From the NCBI GenBank assembly GCA_947652605.1, contig CANTFG010000215.1, forward strand, positions 140,653 through 204,652: 64,000 nt of DNA, given 5' to 3'. The stretch comes from Elmis aenea (taxonomy: Eukaryota > Arthropoda > Insecta > Coleoptera > Elmidae). Shown here in pieces: positions 51,891-60,616 of this stretch. Every line of letters begins with the position of its first letter. Within the stretch, counting starts at the first letter, position 1. Under the pieces are notes generated by a model. The model ran no database searches. It saw nothing but the letters and a program-made list of their open reading frames with translations, and was not told the origin of the DNA. The translations under genes and the position numbers were made by a program.

Positions 51891-52300
51891 TAGGCACTGT
51901 GCGTTGCTCTAAAAACAACCTTAGGGTTAATCAGCCTTCGGGCTTCAGTTTCAGCCTCCGGGCTTGACAACCACTACTTTCATATACCACAGGAGCTTGC
52001 TCCAGCATAAGGTAGCCAATTGCTTCGTCATATAATTAGTGACGCCAATACTACTGACTTACGTTCTGGCAGGGTGTGGAACTCGGTAGTGCAGTTTCCA
52101 CGCTGCATCTGTTGAGACAGCCCTTAGCTCGGGGATTCGTCTTGTCGCGAGGCGAGACCCCGATACCTTAAGTAACCTCCGGGTTAACAGCCTTCGGGCT
52201 TGATATACCTTTACATACCACAGGAGTTCAGCTCCTATACACTCCGTCGCTTTAGCGACGCCAATATATAATACCTGCGGGTAATTTATTGTCTGAGTAT
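51891..52300. repeat. Hairpin-rich element, copy 1 (410 bp)
   Basis: The first full copy of an element built of short GC-clamped hairpins: AACC-TTA-GGTT, AGCC-TTCG-GGCT, AGCC-TCCG-GGCT, GGAG-CTTG-CTCC, CGTCA...TGACG, GTGGAACT...AGTTTCCAC with a bulge, GGGG...CCCC around TTGTCGCGAGG, AACC-TCC-GGGTT, GGAG-TTCAG-CTCC and TCGC-TTTA-GCGA. Such hairpin chains are known from GC clusters and double-hairpin elements of fungal and algal organelle genomes, but I cannot identify the source. Open frames (up to about 90 codons, minus strand) run through the hairpins and are not convincing. A structured RNA or a non-autonomous mobile element is possible. Confidence 0.8.
52009..52045 (+). other. 28S rRNA-like 37-nt stretch, copy 1
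   Basis: It reads AAGGTAGCCAATTGCTTCG then TCATATAATTAGTGACGC. From memory, the conserved eukaryotic 28S core is AAGGTAGCCAAATGCCTCG then TCATCTAATTAGTGACGC: 34 of 37 positions agree. In 28S the region immediately upstream is the R2 retrotransposon and I-PpoI target (CTCTCTTAAGGTAGC). Here the upstream sequence is CTCCAGCAT, so only TAAGGTAGC of that target remains. Flanking bases on both sides do not look like rRNA. Homology is likely, but function as rRNA is not. Confidence 0.65.
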
Positions 52301-52732
52301 TAGGCACTGTGCGTTGCTCTAAAAACAACCTTAGGGTTAATCAGCCTTCGGGCTTCAATTTCAGCCTCCGGGCTTGACAACCACTACTTTCATATACCAC
52401 AGGAGCTTGCTCCAGCATAAGGTAGCCAATTGCTTCGTCATATAATTAGTGACGCCAATACTACTGACTTACGTTCTGGCAGGGTGTGGAACTCGGTAGT
52501 GCAGTTTCCACGCTGCATCTGTTGAGACACAGCCCTTAGCTCGGGGATTCGTCTTGTCGCGAGGCGAGACCCCGATACCTTAAGTAACCTCCGGGTTAAC
52601 AGCCTTCGGGCATAAATTTCAGCCTTCGGGCTTGATATACCTTTACATACCACAGGAGTTCAGCTCCTATACACTCCGTCGCTTTAGTGACGCCAATATA
52701 TAATACCTGCGGGTAATTTATTGACCGAGTAT
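52301..52732. repeat. Hairpin-rich element, copy 2 (432 bp)
   Basis: A near-identical tandem copy of 51891-52300. The length difference of 22 bp is fully explained by two insertions. One is 20 bp, duplicating CAGCCTTCGGGC with a short AT linker near 52610. The other adds two bases (GAGACACAGCC for GAGACAGCC) near 52528. Added or lost whole hairpins are typical of palindromic clusters. GCTTTAGTGACG replaces GCTTTAGCGACG, changing one stem pair. Confidence 0.85.
52419..52455 (+). other. 28S rRNA-like 37-nt stretch, copy 2
   Basis: Identical to the stretch at 52009-52045, 410 bp away in the second tandem copy. The same three positions differ from the 28S consensus, so the differences predate the duplication. 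Confidence 0.65.
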
Positions 52733-52836
52733 TAGGCACTGTGCGCTGCTCTAAAAACAACCTTAGGGTTAATCAGCCTTCGGGCTTCAGTTTCAGCCTC
52801 CGGGCTTGACAACCACTACTTTCATATACCACAGGA
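52733..52836. repeat. Hairpin-rich element, truncated copy 3
   Basis: The first 104 bp of the element, ending at ACCACAGGA, then joined directly to CGGTCAAAGG inside a 36-bp spacer repeat. The two share GA at the join. The rRNA-like stretch is not included. Confidence 0.85.
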
Positions 52837-53224
52837 CGGTCAAAGGTACAAGCACATTCTCGGTCGCAATGACGGGCAAAAATACTAACACATTCTCCGT
52901 TGCAATGACGGTCGAGTGCAGACACAAGAATCTCCGTTGCAATAACGTTAAAAATGCAGACCAATTCTCCGTTGCAATGACGGTCAAAGGTACAGGCACA
53001 TTCTCCGTTGCTATGGCGGTCGAATGCAGACACAAGAATCTCCGTTGCAATACCGGTAAACGTGCAGGCCCATTCTCCGTTGCATTGACGGTCAAATCTA
53101 CAGCCACATTCTCCGTTGCTATGACGAGCAAAATTAGACACATTCTCCGTTGCAATGACGGTCGAGTGCAAGCACATGAATCTTTGTTGCAATGACGGTA
53201 AAAGTACGGAAGTCGCTCGGGCTT
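52837..53224. repeat. 36-bp repeat tract before cassette 3
   Basis: It resumes mid-unit after the hairpin element with about ten to eleven 36-bp-type units. From 52902 it matches 35148-35469 almost base for base, one visible change being ATGACGAGC for ATGACGGGC. Its first two units (CTCGGTCGCAATGACGGGC) show what stood left of the satellite breakpoint at 35147. Confidence 0.88.
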
Positions 53225-53403
53225 CATCATCCGATAAATGTTTTTGCGGTTCGCAGTCGGATCCAACGATCGCGTATCCCTCGGGCCGATCACGACGATT
53301 CGCCGGTAGGGCAAAAATACTAACACCTCCGTTGCAATGACGGTCGAGTGCAGACACAAGAATCTCCGTTGCAATAATGTTAAAAATGCAGAATGTGCCT
53401 GTA
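53225..53403. repeat. Spacer core and two 36-bp units before cassette 3
   Basis: The same core as 35470-35653, but with a single-base loss (CATCCGATAAATG for CATCCGAATAAATG) and the ACACCTCCG join shared with cassettes 2 and 4. It leads into the 8-bp tract. Confidence 0.85.
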
Positions 53404-53506
53404 CCGAGGGTCCAAGAGTCCGAGAGTCCGAGAGTCCGAGAGTCCGAGGGTCCGAGGGTCCGAGGGTCCGAGGGTCCGAGGGTCAGAGGGTCAGAGGGTC
53501 CGAGGG
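53404..53506. repeat. 8-bp tandem tract, cassette 3
   Basis: About thirteen 8-bp units, three more than in cassettes 1 and 2. GGGTCAGA is doubled near the end, a feature shared only with cassette 4. Confidence 0.9.
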
Positions 53507-55592
53507 TAGTTTTAAGAAAATCGATTTTTTTGTCGAAAAAAGTGCAAAGACTATAGCCTTTGTACTTTTCCCATTTTTCGCGAAAAATTAAAAATCGTAT
53601 TTAGGGGCTAATAATCCTTAAATTGCTCATAACTAACGTGTTTAAGAAGTTTGAAGCCATTTGCTGTAGTTTTAAGAAAATCGATTTTTTTGTCGAAAAA
53701 AGTGCAAAGACTATAAGCCTTTGTACTTTTCCCATTTTTCACGAAAAATTAAAAATCGTATTTAGGGGCTAATAATCCTTAATTCGCTCATAACTAACGT
53801 GTATAAGAAGTTTGAAGCCATTTGCTGTAGTTTTAAGAAAATCGATTTTTTTGTCGAAAAAAGTGCAAAGACTATAGCCTTTGTACTTTTCCCATTTTTC
53901 GCGAAAAATTAAAAATCGTATTTAGGGGCTAATAATCCTTAACTTGCTCGTAACTAACGTGTTTAAGAAGTTTGAAGCCATTTGCTATAGTTTTAAGAAA
54001 ATCGATTTTTTTGTCGAAAAAAGTGCAAAGACTATAGCCTTTGTACTTTTCCCATTTTTCGCGAAAAATTAAAAATCGTATTTAGGGGCTAATAATCCTT
54101 AACTTGCTCGTAACTAACGTGTTTAAGAAGTTTGAAGCCATTTGCTATAGTTTTAAGAAAATCGATTTTTTTGTCGAAAAAAGTGCAAAGACTATAGCCT
54201 TTGTACTTTTCCCATTTTTCGCGAAAAATTAAAAATCGTATTTAGGGGCTAATAATCCTTAATTCGCTCGTAACTAACGTGTATAAGAAGTTTGAAGCCA
54301 TTTGCTGTAGTTTTAAGAAAATCGATTTTTTTGTCGAAAAAAGTGCAGACTATAGCCTTTGTACTTTTCCCATTTTTCGCGAAAAATTAAAAATCGTATT
54401 TAGGGGCTAATAATCCTTAACTTGCTCGTAACTAACGTGTATAAGAAGTTTGAAGCCATTTGCTGTTGTTTTAAGAAAATCGATTTTTTTGTCGAAAAAA
54501 GTGCAAAGACTATAGCCTTTGTACTTTTCCCATTTTTCGCGAAAAATTAAAAATCGTATTTAGGGGCTAATAATCCTTAACTTGCTCGTAACTAACGTGT
54601 ATAAGAAGTTTGAAGCCATTTGCTGTAGTTTTAAGAAAATCGATTTTTTTGTCGAAAAAAGTGCAAAGACTATAGCCTTTGTACTTTTCCCATTTTTCGC
54701 GAAAAATTAAAAATCGTATTTAGGGGCTAATAATCCTTAATTCGCTCGTAACTAACGTGTATAAGAAGTTTGAAGCCATTTGCTGTAGTTTTAAGAAAAT
54801 CGATTTTTTTGTCGAAAAAAGTGCAAAGACTATAGCCTTTGTACTTTTCCCATTTTTCGCGAAAAATTAAAAATCGTATTTAGGGGCTAATAATCCTTAA
54901 CTTGCTCGTAACTAACGTGTTTAAGAAGTTTGAAGCGATTTGCTATAGTTTTAAGAAAATCGATTTTTTTGTCGAAAAAAGTGCAAAGACTATAGCCTTT
55001 GTACTTTTCCCATTTTTCACGAAAAATTAAAAATCGTATTTTGGGGCTAATAATCCTTAATTCGCTCGTAACTAACGTGTATAAGAAGTTTGAAGCCATT
55101 TGCTGTAGTTTTAAGAAAATCGATTTTTTTGTCGAAAAAAGTGCAAAGACTATATAGCCCTTGTACTTATCCCATTTTTCGCGAAAAATTAAAAATCGTA
55201 TTTAGGGGCTATTAATCCTTAATTCGCTCATAACTAACGTGTATAAGAAGTTTGAAGCCATTTGCTGTAGTTTTAAGAAAATCGATTTTTTTGTCGATAA
55301 AAGTGCAAAGACTATAGCCTTTGTACTTTTCCCATTTTTCACGAAAAATTAAAAATCGTATTTTGGGGCTAATAATCCTTAATTCGCTCGTAACTAACGT
55401 GTATAAGAAGTTTGAAGCCATTTGCTGTAGTTTTAAGAAAATCGATTTTTTTGTCGAAAAAAGTGCAAAGACTATATAGCCCTTGCACTTTTCCCATTTT
55501 TCACGAAAAATTAAAAATCGTATTTAGGGGCTAATAATCCTTAAATCGCTCATAACTAATGTGTATACGAAGTTTAAAGCCATTTGCTGTAG
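53507..55592. repeat. 160-bp satellite array, cassette 3, 13 units
   Basis: In phase with the other arrays. It includes units with GTGCAGACTATAG, GCTGTTGTTTTAAG, AGCGATTTGC and ATTTTGGGGC variants in the order seen at the ends of the other arrays. The last unit has AAGTTTAAAGCC where the others have AAGTTTGAAGCC. It ends at GCTGTAG and passes into the minisatellite. Confidence 0.95.
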
Positions 55593-57611
55593 AAGGAGAT
55601 GAAGAAGAAGGTCAAGATGAAGGAGGAGATGAAGGAGAAGAAGAAGGAAAAGACGAAGGAGGAGATGAAGGAGATGAAGGAGGAGATGAAGGAGGAGATG
55701 AAGAAGGAGATAAAGGAGTAGATGAAGAAGGAGATGAAGGAGAAGATGAAGGAGGAGATGAAGGAGGACATGAAGGAGGAGATGAAGGAGGAGATGAACA
55801 AGGAGATGAAGGAGGAGATGAAGGAGGAGATAAAGGAGGAGATGAAGGAGGAGATGAAAGAGGAGATGAAGGAGGAGATGAATGAGGAGATGAAGCAGGA
55901 GATAAAGCAGGAGAAGAAGCAGGAGATGAAGGAGGAGATGAACGAAGAGATAAAGGAGGAGATGAAGGAGGAGATGAAGGAGGAGATGAAGGAGGAGATG
56001 AAGGAGGAGATGAAGGAGGAGATGAAGGAGGAGATGAAGGAGATGAAGGAGGAAATAAAGGAGGAGATGAAGGAGGAGATAAAGCAGGAGATAAAGCAGG
56101 AGATGAAGCAGGAGATAAAGCAGGAGAAGAAGCAGGAGATGAAGGAGGAGATGAACGAAGAGATAAAGGAGGAGATGAAGGAGAAGATGAAGGAGGAGAT
56201 GAAGGAGGAGATGAAGGAGGAGATGAAGGAGGAGATGAAGGAGATGATAAAGGAGGAGATGAAGGAAGAGATGAAGAAGGAGATGAAGGAGGAGATCAAG
56301 GAGGAGATGGAGGAGATGGAGGAGATGAAGGTGGAGATAAAGGAGGAGATGAAGGAGGAGAAGAAGGAGGAGATGAAGGAGATGAAGGAGGAGATGAAGG
56401 AGGAGATGAAGGAGGAGATGAAGGAGATGAAGGAGGAGATGAAGGAGGAGATGAAGGAGGAGATGAAGGAGGAGATGAAGGAGGACATGAAGGAGGAGAT
56501 GAAGGAGGAGATGAAGAAGGAGATGAAGGAGGAGATGAAAGAGGAGATAAAGGAGGAGATGAAGGAGGAGATGAAAGAGGAGATGAAGGAGGAGATGAAG
56601 GAGGAGATGAAGCAGGAGATAAAGCAGGAGATGAGGCAGGAGATAAAGCAGGAGAAGAAGCAGGAGATGAAGGAGGAGATGAACGAAGAGATAAAGGAGG
56701 AGATGAAGCAGGAGATGAAGGAGGAGATGAACGAAGAGATAAAGGAGGAGATGAAGGAGGAGATGAAGGAGGAGATGAAGGAGGAGATGAAGGAGGAAAT
56801 AAAGGAGGAGATGAAGGAGGAGATGAAGCAGGAGATAAAGCAGGAGATGAAGCAGGAGATAAAGCAGGAGAAGAAGCAGGAGATAAAGGAGGAGATGAAC
56901 GAAGAGATAAAGGAGGAGATGAAGGAGAAGATGAAGGAGGAGATGAAGTAGGAGATGAAGGAGGAGATGAAGGAGATGATCAAGGAGGAGATGAAGGAAG
57001 AGATGAAGAAGGAGATGAAGGAGGAGATCAAGGAGGAGATGGAGGAGATGGAGGAGATGAAGGAGGAGATAAAGGAGGAGATGAAGGAGGAGAAGAAGGA
57101 GGAGATGAAGGAGATGAAGGAGGAGATGAAGGAGGAGATGAAGGAGGAGATGAAGGAGATGAAGGAGGAGATGAAGGAGGAGATGAAGGAGGAGATGAAG
57201 GAGGAGATGAAGGAGGAGATGAAGGAGGAGATGAAGGAGGAGATCAAGGAGGAGATCAGGGAGGAGATGAAGGAGGAGATGAAGGAGGAGATGAAGAAGA
57301 TGAAGGAGGAGATGAAGGAGGAGATGAAGGAGGAGATGAAGGAGGAGATGAAGGAAGAGATAAAGGAGGAGATGAAGGAGGAGATGAAGAAGGAGATGAA
57401 GGAGGAGATGAAGGAGGAGATGAAGGAGGAGATGAAGGAGGAGATGAAGGAGGAGATGAAGGAGGAGATGAAGTAGATGAAGGAGGATATGAAGGAGCAG
57501 ATGAAGGAGCAGATGAAGGAGCAGATGAAGGAGCAGATGAAGGAGGAGATGAAGGAGGAGATGAAGGAGGAGATGATGGAGGAGATGAAGGAGGAGATGA
57601 AGGAGATGGAG
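55593..57611. repeat. Purine-rich minisatellite, cassette 3
   Basis: The conserved leader is followed by about 2 kb of 9/12-bp units. GATGAATGAGGAG near 55880 puts a TGA into the GDEG frame, and GATGAGGCAGG is near 56631. Both are shared with cassette 4 and absent from cassettes 1 and 2. The end (GGATATGAAGGAGCAG with repeated GAAGGAGCAGAT) matches the end of the cassette 1 minisatellite. Frames are open but not considered genes. Confidence 0.95.
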
Positions 57612-58129
57612 GTAATCAACCACGGCCGTCCGAAAAAGTTCCTTTAAAATACCGAGGTCGCTCGGGCGTCATCATCCGAATAAATGTTTTTGCGGTTTGC
57701 AGTCGGATCCAACGATCGCGTATCCCTTGGGCCGATCACGACGAATTGCCGGTAGGTGCGGACACATGAATACCACTAACACATTCTCCGTTGCAATGAC
57801 GGTCGAGTGCAAGCACATGAATCTCCGTTGCAATGACGGTAAAAGTACGGAAGTCGCTCGGGCTTCATCATCCGAATAAATGTTTTTGCGGTTCGCAGTC
57901 GGATCCAACGATCGCGTATCCCTCGGGCCGATCACGACGAATCGCCGGTAGGTGCGGACACATGAATACCACAACGTCTCGGCGACCCGGCGATAAAAAC
58001 ATCTCGGTCTACAAAAATATTCATAACTCCGTTAATTGCTGTGAGAAAATTTTTATCTGGTGTTCGACATGTAGCTAAAAGAATAGCTCATCCGACTACG
58101 TCTAAGAAGCAAAATTTGAGAACTCTTTG
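57612..58129. repeat. 322-bp spacer repeat with extra 194-bp unit, before cassette 4
   Basis: Nearly identical to 41854-42370, including the ACGAATTGCC core and the pair of 36-bp repeats. It has a private AATTGCTGTGAG where the others have AATTGCGGTGAG. Confidence 0.88.
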
Positions 58130-58451
58130 GTAATCATCCACGGCCGTCCGAAAAAGTTCCTTTAAAATACCGAGGTCGCTCGGGCGTCATCATCCGAATA
58201 AATGTTTTTGCGGTTCGCAGTCGGATCCAACGATCGCGTATCCCTCGGGCCGATCACGACGAATCGCCGGTAGGTGCGGACACATGAATACCACAACGTC
58301 TCGGCGACCCGGCGATAAAAACATCTCGGTCTACAAAAATATTCATAACTCCGTTAATTGCGGTGAGAAAATTTTTATCCGGTGTTCGACATGTAGCTAA
58401 AAGAATAGCGCATCCGACTACGTCTAAGAAGCAAACTTTGAGAACTCTTTG
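58130..58451. repeat. 322-bp spacer repeat before cassette 4
   Basis: A complete unit with TTATCCGG, AGCGCATCC and AAGCAAACTTTGAG. The last is shared with unit 5 of the first spacer (43531-43852), so this spacer looks like that one with its middle units removed. Confidence 0.9.
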
Positions 58452-58885
58452 GTAATCATCCACGGCCGTCCGAAAAAGTTCCTTTAAAATACCGAGGTCG
58501 CTCGGGCGTCATCATCCGAATAAATGTTTTTGCGGTTTGCAGTCGGATCCAACGATCGCGTATCCCTCGGGCCGATCACGACGGATTGCCGGTAGGTGCG
58601 GACACATGAATACCACTAACACATTCTCCGTTGCAATGACGGTCGAGTGCAAGCACATGAATCTCCGTTGCAATGACGGTAAAAGTACGGAAGTCGCTCG
58701 GGCTTCATCATCCGAATAAATGTTTTTGCGGTTCGCAGTCGGATCCAACGATCGCGTATCCCTCGGGCCGATCACGACGATTCGCCGGTAGGGCAAAAAT
58801 ACTAACACCTCCGTTGCAATGACGGTCGAGTGCAGACACAAGAATCTCCGTTGCAATAATGTTAAAAATGCAGAATGTGCCTGTA
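58452..58885. repeat. Terminal spacer units before cassette 4
   Basis: A 322-type start, two cores 194 bp apart and two pairs of 36-bp units, with the ACACCTCCG join. It corresponds to 43853-44478 minus one 193-bp unit. Confidence 0.85.
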
Positions 58886-59004
58886 CCGAGGGTCCAAGAG
58901 TCCGAGAGTCCGAGAGTCCGAGAGTCCGAGAGTCCGAGGGTCCGAGGGTCCGAGGGTCCGAGGGTCCGAGGGTCCGAGGGTCAGAGGGTCAGAGGGTCCG
59001 AGGG
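58886..59004. repeat. 8-bp tandem tract, cassette 4
   Basis: About fifteen 8-bp units, the longest of the four tracts. It has the doubled GGGTCAGA seen also in cassette 3. Confidence 0.9.
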
Positions 59005-60616
59005 TAGTTTTAAGAAAATCGATTTTTTTGTCGAAAAAAGTGCAAAGACTATAGCCTTTGTACTTTTCCCATTTTTCGCGAAAAATTAAAAATCGTATTT
59101 AGGGGCTAATAATCCTTAACTTGCTCGTAACTAACGTGTTTAAGAAGTTTGAAGCCATTTGCTATAGTTTTAAGAAAATCGATTTTTTTGTCGAAAAAAG
59201 TGCAAAGACTATAATAGCCTTTGTACTTTTCCCATTTTTCGCGAAAAATTAAAAATCGTATTTAGGGGCTAATAATCCTTAATTCGCTCGTAACTAACGT
59301 GTATAAGAAGTTTGAAGCCATTTGCTGTAGTTTTAAGAAAATCGATTTTTTTGTCGAAAAAAGTGCAAAGACTATAGCCTTTGTACTTTTCCCATTTTTC
59401 GCGAAAAATTAAAAATCGTATTTAGGGGCTAATAATCCTTAACTTGCTCGTAACTAACGTGTTTAAGAAGTTTGAAGCGATTTGCTATAGTTTTAAGAAA
59501 ATCGATTTTTTTGTCGAAAAAAGTGCAAAGACTATAGCCTTTGTACTTTTCCCATTTTTCACGAAAAATTAAAAATCGTATTTTGGGGCTAATAATCCTT
59601 AATTCGCTCGTAACTAACGTGTATAAGAAGTTTGAAGCCATTTGCTGTAGTTTTAAGAAAATCGATTTTTTTGTCGAAAAAAGTGCAAAGACTATATAGC
59701 CCTTGTACTTATCCCATTTTTCGCGAAAAATTAAAAATCGTATTTAGGGGCTAATAATCCTTAATTCGCTCGTAACTAACGTGTATAAGAAGTTTGAAGC
59801 CATTTGCTGTAGTTTTAAGAAAATCGATTTTTTTGTCGAAAAAAGTGCAAAGACTATAGCCTTTGTACTTTTCCCATTTTTCGCGAAAAATTAAAAATCG
59901 TATTTAGGGGCTAATAATCCTTAACTTGCTCGTAACTAACGTGTTTAAGAAGTTTGAAGCGATTTGCTATAGTTTTAAGAAAATCGATTTTTTTGTCGAA
60001 AAAAGTGCAAAGACTATAGCCTTTGTACTTTTCCCATTTTTCACGAAAAATTAAAAATCGTATTTTGGGGCTAATAATCCTTAATTCGCTCGTAACTAAC
60101 GTGTATAAGAAGTTTGAAGCCATTTGCTGTAGTTTTAAGAAAATCGATTTTTTTGTCGAAAAAAGTGCAAAGACTATATAGCCCTTGTACTTATCCCATT
60201 TTTCGCGAAAAATTAAAAATCGTATTTAGGGGCTATTAATCCTTAATTCGCTCATAACTAACGTGTATAAGAAGTTTGAAGCCATTTGCTGTAGTTTTAA
60301 GAAAATCGATTTTTTTGTCGATAAAAGTGCAAAGACTATAGCCTTTGTACTTTTCCCATTTTTCACGAAAAATTAAAAATCGTATTTTGGGGCTAATAAT
60401 CCTTAATTCGCTCGTAACTAACGTGTATAAGAAGTTTGAAGCCATTTGCTGTAGTTTTAAGAAAATCGATTTTTTTGTCGAAAAAAGTGCAAAGACTATA
60501 TAGCCCTTGCACTTTTCCCATTTTTCACGAAAAATTAAAAATCGTATTTAGGGGCTAATAATCCTTAAATCGCTCATAACTAATGTGTATACGAAGTTTG
60601 AAGCCATTTGCTGTAG
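59005..60616. repeat. 160-bp satellite array, cassette 4, about 10 units
   Basis: The shortest 160-bp array. A 3-unit block is duplicated 482 bp apart (59429 and 59911), including AGCGATTTGC and ATTTTGGGGC units. The terminal units match those of cassette 3, and the join to the minisatellite is the same GCTGTAG. Confidence 0.95.

Noticed and set aside
51900..51935. Telomere repeat (CCTTAGGGTTAA)
   Set aside because: A single short match that is part of an AACC-TTA-GGTT hairpin, with no tandem run.
52059..52653. Minus-strand frames of about 70-90 codons in the hairpin element
   Set aside because: They cross many hairpins, differ between the two copies because of the 2-bp and 20-bp insertions, and resemble no family I can name with confidence.
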